From contig CM049307.1 in assembly GCA_026874595.1 (NCBI GenBank), positions 94,774,330 through 94,838,329 on the forward strand: a DNA stretch of 64,000 nucleotides. The letters are read 5' to 3'. Below the pieces are notes generated by a model. It was not told the DNA's origin. It did not search any database and saw only the letters and a program-made list of their open reading frames with translations. Within the stretch, counting starts at the first letter, position 1. The number at the start of each line of letters is the position of its first letter. Of this stretch, positions 46,016-60,500 are shown in pieces. The translations under genes were made by a program, and so were the position numbers. Source of the stretch: Sipunculus nudus (lineage: Eukaryota > Annelida > Sipuncula > Golfingiida > Sipunculidae).

Positions 46016-49000
46016 TATGATGTGATCATTTTATATATTACGAATTCAGTCAATAACATACCAGTATGAGTTGTTCTTTTGATATGTTACGTGTTCAATC
46101 AATAACATGCAAGTATGAGGTGTCCACTTAATATGTTACGTGTTCAGTCAATAACATACCAGTATCAGGTGTTCATTTAATATGTTACGTGTTCAGTCAA
46201 TAACATACCAATATGAGGTGTTCATTCAATATATTACGCGTTCAGTCAATAACATACCAGTATGAGGTGTTCATTTAATATGTTACGTGTTCAGTCAATA
46301 ACATACCAATATGAGGTGTTCATTCAATATATTACACGTTCAGTCAATAACATACCAGTATGAGGTGTTCATTTAATATGTTACGTGATCAATCAATAGT
46401 ATACCAATATGAGGTGTTCCATTAATATGTTACGCGTTCATTCAATAACATACCAGTATGAGGTGTTCATTTAATATGTTACGCGTTCAGTCAAAAACAT
46501 ACCAGTATGAGGTGTTCCTTTAATATGTTACCTATCAGTCAAAAACATACCAGTATGAGGTGTTCCTTTAATATGTTACGCGTTCAGTCAAAAACATACC
46601 AGTAGGAGATGTTCATTTAATATGTTACGCGTTCAGTCAAAAACATACCAGTATGGGTTGTTCATTTAATATGTTACGTGATCAGTCAATAACATACCAG
46701 TATGAGGTGTTGCTTTAATATGTTACGCGTTCAGTCAAAAACATACCAGTAGGAGGTGTTCATTCAATATGTTACGCGTTCAGTCAAAAACATAACAGTA
46801 TGGGTTGTTCATTTAATATGTTACGTGATCAGTCAATAACATACCAGTATGAGGTGTTCCTTTAATATGTTACGCGTTCAGTCAAAACCATACCAGTATG
46901 AGGTGTTCCTTTAATATGTTACGCGTTCAGTCAAAAACATACCAGTAGGAGGTGTTCATTTAATATGTTACGCGTTCAGTCAAAAACATACCAGTAGGAG
47001 GTGTTCCTTTAATATGTTACGCGTTCAGTCAAAAACATACCAGTAGGAGGTGTTCATTTAATATGTTACGCGTTCAGTCAAAAACATACCAGTAAGAGGT
47101 GTTCCTTTAATATGTTACGCGTTCAGTCAAAAACATACCAGTATGAGGTGTTCATTTAATATGTTACGCGTTCAGTCAAAAACATACCAGTAGGAGGTGT
47201 TCCCTTTAATATGTTACGCGTTCAGTCAAAAACATACCAGTATGAGGTGTTCATTTAATATGTTACGCGTTCAGTCAAAAACATACCAGTATGAGGTGTT
47301 CCTTTAACATGTTACGCGTTCAGTCAAAAACATACAATTAGGAGGTGTTCATTTAATATGTTAAGCGTTCAGTCATAAACATACCAGTAAGAGGTGTTCC
47401 TTTAATATGTAACGCATTCAGTCAAAAACATACCAGTATGAGGTGTTCCTTTAATATATTACGCGTTCAGTCAAAAACATACCAGTAGGAGGTGTTCATT
47501 TAATATGTTACGCGTTCAGTCAAAAACATACCAGTAGGAGGTGTTCCTTTAATATGTTACGCCTTCAGTCAAAAACATACCAGTATGAGGTGTTCCTTTA
47601 ATATGTTACGCTTTCAGTCAAAAACATACCAGTATAAGGTGTTCATTTAATATGTTACGCGTTCAGTCAAAAACATACCAGTATGAGGTGTTCCTTTAAT
47701 ATGTTACGCGTTCAGTCAAAAACATACCAGTATGAGGTGTTCATTTAATATGTTACGCGTTCAGTCAAAAACATACCAGTATGGGTTGTTCATTTAATAT
47801 GTTACGTGATCAGTCAATAACATACCAGTATGAGGTGTTCCTTTAATATGTTACGCGTTCAGTCAAAAACATACCAGTAGGAGGTGTTCATTTAATATGT
47901 TACGCGTTCAGTCAAAAACATACCAGTATGGGTTGTTCATTTAATATGTTACGTGATCAGTCAATAACATACCAGTATGAGGTGTTCCTTTAATATGTTA
48001 CGCGTTCAGTCAAAAACATACCAGTATGAGGTGTTCCTTTAATATGTTATGCGTTCAGTCAAAAACATACCAGTAGGAGGTGTTCATTTAATATGTTACG
48101 CGTTCAGTCAAAAACATACCAGTATGAGGTGTTCCTTTAATATGTTACGCGTTCAGTCAAAAACATACCAGTATGAGGTGTTCATTTAATATGTTACGCG
48201 TTCAGTCAAAAACATACCAGTATGGGTTGTTCATTTAATATGTTACGTGATCATTCAAACACATACCAGTATGAGGTGTTCCTTTAATATGTTACGCGTT
48301 CAGTCAAAAACATACCAGTAGGAGGTGTTCATTTAATATGTTACGCGGGTAGTCAAAAACATACCAGTAGGAGGTGTTCATTTAATATGTTACGCGTTCA
48401 GTCAAAAACATACCAGTAGGAGGTGTTCCTTTAATACTTACGCGTTCAGTCAAAAACATACCAGTAGGAGGTGTTCATTTAATATGTAACGCGTTCAGTC
48501 AAAAACATACCAGCAGGAGGTGTTCCTTTAATATCTTACGCGTTCAGTCAAAAACATACCAGTAGGAGGTGTTCATTTAATATGTTACGTGATCAGTCAA
48601 TAACATACCAGTATGAGGTGTTCATTTAATATGTTACGTGTTCAGTCAATAACATACCAATATGAGGTGACCCTTTAATATGTTACGCATTCAGTCAAAA
48701 ACATACCAGTATGAGGTGTTCATTTAATATGTTACGCGTTCAGTCAAAAACATACCAGTATGGGTTGTTCATGTAATATGTTACGCGTTCAGTGAAAAAC
48801 ATACCAGTATGAGGTGTTCATTTAATATGTTACGCGTTCAGTCAAAAACATACCAGTAGGAGGTGTTCCTTTAATATGTTACGCGTTCAGTCAAAAACAT
48901 ACCAGTATGAGGTGTTCATTTAATATGTTACGCGTTCAGTCAAAAACATACCAGTATGGGTTGTTCATTTAATATGTTACGTGTTCAGTCAATAACATAC

Positions 49001-49150
49001 CAGTATGAGGTGTTCCTTTAATATGTTACGCGTTCAGTCAAAAACATACCAGTATGAGGTGTTCATTTAATATGTTACGCGTTCAGTCAATAACATACCA
49101 GTATGAGGTGTTCCTTTAATATGTTACGCGTTCAGTCAATAACATACCAG
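46016..49150. repeat. Higher-order repeat interval of 3,135 bp (64 monomers)
   Basis: Same marker order as the previous interval but 246 bp (about five monomers) shorter than 3,381. The loss lies near 48,700, where the run of TATGAGGTGTTCCTTT monomers after the GAGGTGACCC marker is missing. The TACTTACG marker at 48,432 is exactly 3,381 bp after that at 45,051. Confidence 0.9.
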
Positions 49151-52100
49151 TATGATGTGATCATTTTATATATTACGAATTCAGTCAATAACATACCAGT
49201 ATGAGTTGTTCTTTTGATATGTTACGTGTTCAATCAATAACATGCAAGTATGAGGTGTCCACTTAATATGTTACGTGTTCAGTCAATAACATACCAGTAT
49301 CAGGTGTTCATTTAATATGTTACGTGTTCAGTCAATAACATACCAATATGAGGTGTTCATTCAATATATTACGCGTTCAGTCAATAACATACCAGTATGA
49401 GGTGTTCATTTAATATGTTACGTGTTCAGTCAATAACATACCAATATGAGGTGTTCATTCAATATATTACACGTTCAGTCAATAACATACCAGTATGAGG
49501 TGTTCATTTAATATGTTACGTGATCAATCAATAGTATACCAATATGAGGTGTTCCATTAATATGTTACGCGTTCATTCAATAACATACCAGTATGAGGTG
49601 TTCCTTTAATATGTTACCTATCAGTCAAAAACATACCAGTATGAGGTGTTCCTTTAATATGTTACGCGTTCAGTCAAAAACATACCAGTAGGAGATGTTC
49701 ATTTAATATGTTACGCGTTCAGTCAAAAACATACCAGTATGGGTTGTTCATTTAATATGTTACGTGATCAGTCAATAACATACCAGTATGAGGTGTTGCT
49801 TTAATATGTTACGCGTTCAGTCAAAAACATACCAGTAGGAGGTGTTCATTCAATATGTTACGCGTTCAGTCAAAAACATAACAGTATGGGTTGTTCATTT
49901 AATATGTTACGTGATCAGTCAATAACATACCAGTATGAGGTGTTCCTTTAATATGTTACGCGTTCAGTCAAAACCATACCAGTATGAGGTGTTCCTTTAA
50001 TATGTTACGCGTTCAGTCAAAAACATACCAGTAGGAGGTGTTCATTTAATATGTTACGCGTTCAGTCAAAAACATACCAGTAGGAGGTGTTCCTTTAATA
50101 TGTTACGCGTTCAGTCAAAAACATACCAGTAGGAGGTGTTCATTTAATATGTTACGCGTTCAGTCAAAAACATACCAGTAAGAGGTGTTCCTTTAATATG
50201 TTACGCGTTCAGTCAAAAACATACCAGTATGAGGTGTTCATTTAATATGTTACGCGTTCAGTCAAAAACATACCAGTAGGAGGTGTTCCCTTTAATATGT
50301 TACGCGTTCAGTCAAAAACATACCAGTATGAGGTGTTCATTTAATATGTTACGCGTTCAGTCAAAAACATACCAGTATGAGGTGTTCCTTTAACATGTTA
50401 CGCGTTCAGTCAAAAACATACAATTAGGAGGTGTTCATTTAATATGTTAAGCGTTCAGTCATAAACATACCAGTAAGAGGTGTTCCTTTAATATGTAACG
50501 CATTCAGTCAAAAACATACCAGTATGAGGTGTTCCTTTAATATATTACGCGTTCAGTCAAAAACATACCAGTAGGAGGTGTTCATTTAATATGTTACGCG
50601 TTCAGTCAAAAACATACCAGTAGGAGGTGTTCCTTTAATATGTTACGCCTTCAGTCAAAAACATACCAGTATGAGGTGTTCCTTTAATATGTTACGCTTT
50701 CAGTCAAAAACATACCAGTATAAGGTGTTCATTTAATATGTTACGCGTTCAGTCAAAAACATACCAGTATGAGGTGTTCCTTTAATATGTTACGCGTTCA
50801 GTCAAAAACATACCAGTATGAGGTGTTCATTTAATATGTTACGCGTTCAGTCAAAAACATACCAGTATGGGTTGTTCATTTAATATGTTACGTGATCAGT
50901 CAATAACATACCAGTATGAGGTGTTCCTTTAATATGTTACGCGTTCAGTCAAAAACATACCAGTAGGAGGTGTTCATTTAATATGTTACGCGTTCAGTCA
51001 AAAACATACCAGTATGGGTTGTTCATTTAATATGTTACGTGATCAGTCAATAACATACCAGTATGAGGTGTTCCTTTAATATGTTACGCGTTCAGTCAAA
51101 AACATACCAGTATGAGGTGTTCCTTTAATATGTTATGCGTTCAGTCAAAAACATACCAGTAGGAGGTGTTCATTTAATATGTTACGCGTTCAGTCAAAAA
51201 CATACCAGTATGAGGTGTTCCTTTAATATGTTACGCGTTCAGTCAAAAACATACCAGTATGAGGTGTTCATTTAATATGTTACGCGTTCAGTCAAAAACA
51301 TACCAGTATGGGTTGTTCATTTAATATGTTACGTGATCATTCAAACACATACCAGTATGAGGTGTTCCTTTAATATGTTACGCGTTCAGTCAAAAACATA
51401 CCAGTAGGAGGTGTTCATTTAATATGTTACGCGGGTAGTCAAAAACATACCAGTAGGAGGTGTTCATTTAATATGTTACGCGTTCAGTCAAAAACATACC
51501 AGTAGGAGGTGTTCCTTTAATACTTACGCGTTCAGTCAAAAACATACCAGTAGGAGGTGTTCATTTAATATTTAACGCGTTCAGTCAAAAACATACCAGC
51601 AGGAGGTGTTCCTTTAATATCTTACGCGTTCAGTCAAAAACATACCAGTAGGAGGTGTTCATTTAATATGTTACGTGATCAGTCAATAACATACCAGTAT
51701 GAGGTGTTCATTTAATATGTTACGTGTTCAGTCAATAACATACCAATATGAGGTGACCCTTTAATATGTTACGCATTCAGTCAAAAACATACCAGTATGA
51801 GGTGTTCCTTTAATATGTTACGCGTTCAGTCAAAAACATACCAGTATGAGGTGTTCCTTTAATATGTTACGCGTTCAGTCAAAAACATACCAGTATGAGG
51901 TGTTCCTTTAATATGTTACGCGTTCAGTCAAAAACATACCAGTATGAGGTGTTCATTTAATATGTTACGCGTTCAGTCAAAAACATACCAGTAGGAGGTG
52001 TTCCCTTTAATATGTTACGCGTTCAGTCAAAAACATACCAGTATGAGGTGTTCATTTAATATGTTACGCGTTCAGTCAAAAACATACCAGTATGAGGTGT

Positions 52101-52874
52101 TCCTTTAACATGTTACGCGTTCAGTCAAAAACATACCAGTAGGAGGTGTTCATTTAATATGTTAAGCGTTCAGTCATAAACATACCAGTATGAGGTGTTC
52201 CTTTAATATGTAACGCATTCAGTCAAAAACATACCAGTATGAGGTGTTCCTTTAATATATTACGCGTTCAGTCAAAAACATACCAGTAGGAGGTGTTCAT
52301 TTAATATGTTACGCGTTCAGTCAAAAACATACCAGTAGAAGGTGTTCCTTTAATATGTTACGCGTTCAGTCAAAAACATACCAGTATGAGGTGTTCCTTT
52401 AATATGTTACGCGTTCAGTCAAAAACATACCAGTATGAGGTGTTCCTTTAATATATTACGCGTTCAGTCAATAACATACCAGTATGAGGTGTTTATTTAA
52501 TATGTTACACGTTCAGTCAAAAACATACCAGTATGGGTTGTTCATGTAATATGTTACGCGTTCAGTGAAAAACATACCAGTATGAGGTGTTCATTTAATA
52601 TGTTACGCGTTCAGTCAAAAACATACCAGTATGAGGTGTTCATTTAATATGTTACGCGTTCAGTCAAAAACATACCAGTATGGGTTGTTCATTTAATATG
52701 TTACGTGTTCAGTCAATAACATACCAGTATGAGGTGTTCCTTTAATATGTTACGCGTTCAGTCAAAAACATACCAGTATGAGGTGTTCATTTAATATGTT
52801 ACGCGTTCAGTCAATAACATACCAGTATGAGGTGTTCCTTTAATATGTTACGCGTTCAGTCAATAACATACCAG
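49151..52874. repeat. Higher-order repeat interval of 3,724 bp (76 monomers)
   Basis: One monomer is missing near 49,590, before TTACCTATCAG, compared with 46,440-46,540. Extra monomers have been gained near 52,100-52,560. The TACTTACG marker is at 51,518. Confidence 0.85.
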
Positions 52875-55800
52875 TATGATGTGATCATTTTATATATTAC
52901 GAATTCAGTCAATAACATACCAGTATGAGTTGTTCTTTTGATATGTTACGTGTTCAATCAATAACATGCAAGTATGAGGTGTCCATTTAATATGTTACGT
53001 GTTCAGTCAATAACATACCAGTATCAGGTGTTCATTTAATATGTTACGTGTTCAGTCAATAACATACCAATATGAGGTGTTCATTCAATATATTACGCGT
53101 TCAGTCAATAACATACCAGTATGAGGTGTTCATTTAATATGTTACGTGTTCAGTCAATAACATACCAATATGAGGTGTTCATTCAATATATTACACGTTC
53201 AGTCAATAACATACCAGTATGAGGTGTTCATTTAATATGTTACGTGATCAATCAATAGTATACCAATATGAGGTGTTCCTTTAATATGTTACGCGTTCAT
53301 TCAATAACATACCAGTATGAGGTGTTCATTTAATATGTTACGCGTTCAGTCAAAAACATACCAGTAGGAGGTGTTCATTTAATATGTTACGCGTTCAGTC
53401 AAAAACATACCAGTAGGAGGTGTTCCTTTAATATGTTACGCGTTCAGTCAAAAACATACCAGTAGGAGGTGTTCATTTAATATGTTACGCGTTCAGTCAA
53501 AAACATACCAGTAGGAGGTGTTCCTTTAATATGTTACGCGTTCAGTCAAAAACATACCAGTATGAGGTGTTCATTTAATATGTTACGCGTTCAGTCAAAA
53601 ACATACCAGTATGGGTTGTTCATTTATTATGTTACGTGTTCAGTCAATAACATACCAGTATGAGGTGTTCCTTTAATATGTTACGCGTTCAGTCAAAAAC
53701 ATACCAGTATGAGGTGTTCATTTAATATGTTACGCGTTCAGTCAATAACATACCAGTATGAGGTGTTCCTTTAATATGTTACGCGTTCAGTCAATAACAT
53801 ACCAGTATGAGGTGATCATTTTATATTACGAATTCAGTCAATAACATACCAGTATGAGTTGTTCTTTTGATATGTTACGTGTTCAATCAATAACATACCA
53901 ATATGAGGTGACCCTTTAATATGTTACGCATTCAGTCAAAAACATACCAGTATGAGGTGTTCCTTTAATATGTTACGCGTTCAGTCAAAAACATACCAGT
54001 ATGAGGTGTTCCTTTAATATGTTACGCGTTCAGTCAAAAACATACCAGTATGAGGTGTTCCTTTAATATGTTACGCGTTCAGTCAAAAACATACCAGTAT
54101 GAGGTGTTCATTTAATATGTTACGCGTTCAGTCAAAAACATACCAGTAGGAGGTGTTCCCTTTAATATGTTCGCGTTCAGTCAAAAACATACCAGTATGA
54201 GGTGTTCATTTAATATGTTACGCGTTCAGTCAAAAACATACCAGTATGAGGTGTTCCTTTAACATGTTACGCGTTCAGTCAAAAACATACCGGTAGGAGG
54301 TGTTCATTTAATATGTTAAGCGTTCAGTCATAAACATACCAGTAGGAGGTGTTCATTTAATATGTAACGCATTCAGTCAAAAACATACCAGTATGAGGTG
54401 TTCCTTTAATATATTACGCGTTCAGTCAAAAACATACCAGTAGAAGGTGTTCCTTTAATATGTAACGCGTTCAGTCAAAAACATACCAGTAGGAGGTGTT
54501 CATTTAATATGTTAAGCGTTCAGTCATAAACATACCAGTAGGAGGTGTTCATTTAATATGTAACGCATTCAGTCAAAAACATACCAGTATGAGGTGTTCA
54601 TTTAATATGTTACGCGTTCAGTCAAAAACATACCAGTAGGAGGTGTTCCCTTTAATATGTTCGCGTTCAGTCAAAAACATACCAGTATGAGGTGTTCATT
54701 TAATATGTTACGCGTTCAGTCAAAAACATACCAGTATGAGGTGTTCCTTTAACATGTTACGCGTTCAGTCAAAAACATACCGGTAGGAGGTGTTCATTTA
54801 ATATGTTAAGCGTTCAGTCATAAACATACCAGTATGAGGTGTTCCTTTAATATGTAACGCATTCAGTCAAAAACATACCAGTATGAGGTGTTCCTTTAAT
54901 ATATTACGCGTTCAGTCAAAAACATACCAGTATGAGGTGTTCCTTTAACATGTTACGCGTTCAGTCAAAAACATACCAGTAGGAGGTGTTCATTTAATAT
55001 GTTAAGCGTTCAGTCATAAACATACCAGTATGAGGTGTTCCTTTAATATGTAACGCATTCAGTCAAAAACATACCAGTAGAAGGTGTTCCTTTAATATGT
55101 AACGCGTTCAGTCAAAAACATACCAGTATGAGGTGTTCATTTAATATGTTACGCGTTCAGTCAATAACATACCAGTATGAGGTGTTCCTTTAATATGTTA
55201 CGCGTTCAGTCAAAAACATACCAGTATGAGGTGTTCCTTTAATATGTTACGCGTTCAGTCAAAAACATACCAGTAGGAGGTGTTCATTTAATATGTTAAG
55301 CGTTCAGTCATAAACATACCAGTATGAGGTGTTCCTTTAATATGTTACGCGTTCAGTCAAAAACATACCAGTAGAAGGTGTTCCTTTAATATGTAACGCG
55401 TTCAGTCAAAAACATACCAGTATGAGGTGTTCATTTAATATGTTACGCGTTCAGTCAATAACATACCAGTATGAGGTGTTCCTTTAATATGTTACGCGTT
55501 CAGTCAAAAACATACCAGTATGAGGTGTTCCTTTAATATGTTACGCGTTCAGTCAAAAACATACCAGTATGAGGTGTTCCTTTAATATGTTACGCGTTCA
55601 GTCAAAAACATACCAGTATGAGGTGTTCATTTAATATGTTACGCGTTCAGTCAAAAACATACCAGTAGGAGGTGTTCCCTTTAATATGTTCGCGTTCAGT
55701 CAAAAACATACCAGTATGAGGTGTTCATTTAATATGTTACGCGTTCAGTCAAAAACATACCAGTATGAGGTGTTCCTTTAACATGTTACGCGTTCAGTCA

Positions 55801-57576
55801 AAAACATACCGGTAGGAGGTGTTCATTTAATATGTTAAGCGTTCAGTCATAAACATACCAGTATGAGGTGTTCCTTTAATATGTAACGCATTCAGTCAAA
55901 AACATACCAGTATGAGGTGTTCCTTTAATATATTACGCGTTCAGTCAAAAACATACCAGTAGAAGGTGTTCCTTTAATATGTAACGCGTTCAGTCAAAAA
56001 CATACCAGTAGGAGGTGTTCATTTAATATGTTAAGCGTTCAGTCATAAACATACCAGTAGGAGGTGTTCATTTAATATGTAACGCATTCAGTCAAAAACA
56101 TACCAGTATGAGGTGTTCATTTAATATGTTACGCGTTCAGTCAAAAACATACCAGTAGGAGGTGTTCCCTTTAATATGTTCGCGTTCAGTCAAAAACATA
56201 CCAGTATGAGGTGTTCATTTAATATGTTACGCGTTCAGTCAAAAACATACCAGTATGAGGTGTTCCTTTAACATGTTACGCGTTCAGTCAAAAACATACC
56301 GGTAGGAGGTGTTCATTTAATATGTTAAGCGTTCAGTCATAAACATACCAGTATGAGGTGTTCCTTTAATATGTAACGCATTCAGTCAAAAACATACCAG
56401 TATGAGGTGTTCCTTTAATATATTACGCGTTCAGTCAAAAACATACCAGTATGAGGTGTTCCTTTAACATGTTACGCGTTCAGTCAAAAACATACCAGTA
56501 GGAGGTGTTCATTTAATATGTTAAGCGTTCAGTCATAAACATACCAGTATGAGGTGTTCCTTTAATATGTAACGCATTCAGTCAAAAACATACCAGTATG
56601 AGGTGTTCCTTTAATATATTACGCGTTCAGTCAAAAACATACCAGTAGAAGGTGTTCCTTTAATATGTAACGCGTTCAGTCAAAAACATACCAGTAGGAG
56701 GTGTTCATTTAATATGTTAAGCGTTCAGTCATAAACATACCAGTATGAGGTGTTCCTTTAATATGTTACGCGTTCAGTCAAAAACATACTAGTAGAAGGT
56801 GTTCCTTTAATATGTAACGCGTTCAGTCAAAAACATACCAGTATGAGGTGTTCATTTAATATGTTACGCGTTCAGTCAATAACATACCAGTATGAGGTGT
56901 TCCTTTAATATGTTACGCGTTCAGTCAAAAACATACCAGTATGAGGTGTTTATTTAATATGTTACACGTTCAGTCAAAAACATACCAGTATGGGTTGTTC
57001 ATGTAATATGTTACGCGTTCAGTGAAAAACATACCAGTATGAGGTGTTCATTTAATATGTTACGCGTTCAGTCAAAAACATACCAGTAGGAGGTGTTCCT
57101 TTAATATGTTACGCGTTCAGTCAAAAACATACCAGTAGGAGGTGTTCCTTTAATATGTTACGCGTTCAGTCAAAAACATACCAGTAGGAGGTGTTCATTT
57201 AATATGTTACGCGTTCAGTCAAAAACATACCAGTAGGAGGTGTTCATTTAATATGTTACGCGTTCAGTCAAAAACATACCAGTAGGAGGTGTTCCTTTAA
57301 TATGTTACGCGTTCAGTCAAAAACATACCAGTATGAGGTGTTCATTTAATATGTTACGCGTTCAGTCAAAAACATACCAGTATGGGTTGTTCATTTAATA
57401 TGTTACGTGTTCAGTCAATAACATACCAGTATGAGGTGTTCCTTTAATATGTTACGCGTTCAGTCAAAAACATACCAGTATGAGGTGTTCATTTAATATG
57501 TTACGCGTTCAGTCAATAACATACCAGTATGAGGTGTTCCTTTAATATGTTACGCGTTCAGTCAATAACATACCAG
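52875..57576. repeat. Satellite interval with nested 490- and 1,519-bp periods
   Basis: The marker ATGTTCGCG, which lacks the TA of ATGTTACGCG, ends at 54,171, 54,661, 55,690 and 56,180. The spacings 490, 1,029 and 490 show a 10-monomer pair that was itself duplicated at 1,519 bp (31 monomers). Confidence 0.85.
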
Positions 57577-60500
57577 TATGATGTGATCATTTTATATATT
57601 ACGAATTCAGTCAATAACATACCAGTATGAGTTGTTCTTTTGATATGTTACGTGTTCAATCAATAACATGCAAGTATGAGGTGTCCATTTAATATGTTAC
57701 GTGTTCAGTCAATAACATACCAGTATCAGGTGTTCATTTAATATGTTACGTGTTTAGTCAATAACATACCAATATGAGGTGTTCATTCAATATATTACGC
57801 GTTCAGTCAATAACATACCAGTATGAGGTGTTCATTTAATATGTTACGTGTTCAGTCAATAACATACCAATATGAGGTGTTCATTCAATATATTACACGT
57901 TCAGTCAATAACATACCAGTATGAGGTGTTCATTTAATATATTACGTGATCAATCAATAGTATACCAATATGAGGTGTTCCTTTAATATGTTACGCGTTC
58001 AATCAATAACATGCAAGTATGAGGTGTCCATTTAATATGTTACGTGTTCAGTCAATAACATACCAGTATCAGGTGTTCATTTAATATGTTACGTGTTCAG
58101 TCAATAACATACCAATATGAGGTGTTCATTCAATATATTACGCGTTCAGTCAATAACATACCAGTATGAGGTGTTCATTTAATATGTTACGTGTTCAGTC
58201 AATAACATACCAATATGAGGTGTTCATTCAATATATTACACGTTCAGTCAATAACATACCAGTATGAGGTGTTCATTTAATATGTTACGTGATCAATCAA
58301 TAGTATACCAATATGAGGTGTTCCTTTAATATGTTACGCGTTCATTCAATAACATACCAGTATGAAGTGTTCATTTAATATGTTACGCGTTCAGTCAAAA
58401 ACATACCAGTATGAGGTGTTCCTTTAATATGTTACCTATCAGTCAAAAACATACCAGTATGAGGTGTTCCTTTAATATGTTACGCGTTCAGTCAAAAACA
58501 TACCAGTAGGAGATGTTCATTTAATATGTTACGCGTTCAGTCAAAAACATACCAGTATGGGTTGTTCATTTAATATGTTACGTGATCAGTCAATAACATA
58601 CCAGTATGAGGTGTTCCTTTAATATGTTACGCGTTCAGTCAAAAACATACCAGTAGGAGGTGTTCATTTAATATGTTACGCGTTCAGTCAAAAACATACC
58701 AGTATGGGTTGTTCATTTGATATGTTACGTGATCAGTCAATAACATACCAGTAGGAGGTGTTCATTTAATATGTTATGCGTTCAGGCAAAAACATACCAG
58801 TATGAGGTGTTCATTTAATATGTTACGCGTTCAGTCAAAAACATACCAGTATGAAGTGTTCCTTTAATATGTTACGCGTTCAGTCAAAAACATACCAGTA
58901 TGAGGTGTTCATTTAATATGTTACGCGTTCAGTCAAAAACATACCAGTAGGAGGTGTTCCTTTCATATGTTACGCGTTCAGTCAAAAACATACCAGTATG
59001 AGGTGTTCATTTAATATGTTACGCGTTCAGTCAAAAACATACCAGTAGGAGGTGTTCCTTTAATATGTTACGCGTTCAGTCAAAAACATACCAGTATGAG
59101 GTGTTCATTTAATATGTTACGCGTTCAGTCAAAAACATACCAGTATGGGTTGTTCATTTAATATGTTGCGCGTTCAGTCAAAAACATACCAGTATGAGGT
59201 GTTCATTTAATATGTTACGCGTTCAGTCAAAAACATACCAGTAGGAGGTGTTCCTTTAATATGTTACGCGTTCAGTCAAAAACATACCAGTAGGAGGTGT
59301 TCCTTTAATATGTTACGCGTTCAGTCAAAAACATACCAGTAGGAGGTGTTCATTTAATATGTTACGCGTTCAGTCAAAAACATACCAGTAGGAGGTGTTC
59401 CTTTAATATGTTACGCGTTCAGTCAAAAACATACCAGTATGAGGTGTTCATTTAATATGTTACGCGTTCAGTCAAAAACATACCAGTAGGAGGTGTTCAT
59501 TTAATATGTTACGTGTTCAGTCAATAACATACCAGTATGAGGTGTTCCTTTAATATATTACGCGTTCAGTCAATAACATACCAGTATGAGGTGATCATTT
59601 TATATATTACGAATTCAGTCAATAACATACCAGTATGAGTTGTTCTTTTGATATGTTACGTGTTCAATCAATAACATGCAAGTATGAGGTGTCCATTTAA
59701 TATGTTACGTGTTCAGTCAATAACATACCAGTATGAGGTGTTCATTTAATATGTTACGTGTTCAGTCAATAACATACCAATATGAGGTGTTCATTCAATA
59801 TATTACGCGTTCAGTCAATAACATACCAGTATGAGGTGTTCATTTAATATGTTACGTGTTCAGTCAATAACATACCAATATGAGGTGTTCCTTTAATATA
59901 TTACCTATCAGTCAAAAACATACCAGTATGAGGTGTTCCTTTAATATGTTACGCGTTCAGTCAAAAACATACCAGTAGGAGATGTTCATTTAATATGTTA
60001 CGCGTTCAGTCAAAAACATACCAGTATGGGTTGTTCATTTAATATGTTACGTGATCAGTCAATAACATACCAGTATGAGGTGTTCCTTTAATATGTTACG
60101 CGTTCAGTCAAAAACATACCAGTAGGAGGTGTTCATTCAATATGTTACGCGTTCAGTCAAAAACATAACAGTATGGGTTGTTCATTTAATATGTTACGTG
60201 ATCAGTCAATAACATACCAGTATGGGTTGTTCATTTAATATGTTACGTGATCAGTCAATAACATACCAGTATGAGGTGTTCCTTTAATATGTTACGCGTT
60301 CAGTCAAAAACATACCAGTAGGAGGTGTTCATTCAATATGTTACGCGTTCAGTCAAAAACATAACAGTATGGGTTGTTCATTTAATATGTTACGTGATCA
60401 GTCAATAACATACCAGTATGAGGTGTTCCTTTAATATGTTACGCGTTCAGTCAAAACCATACCAGTATGAGGTGTTCCTTTAATATGTTACGCGTTCAGT

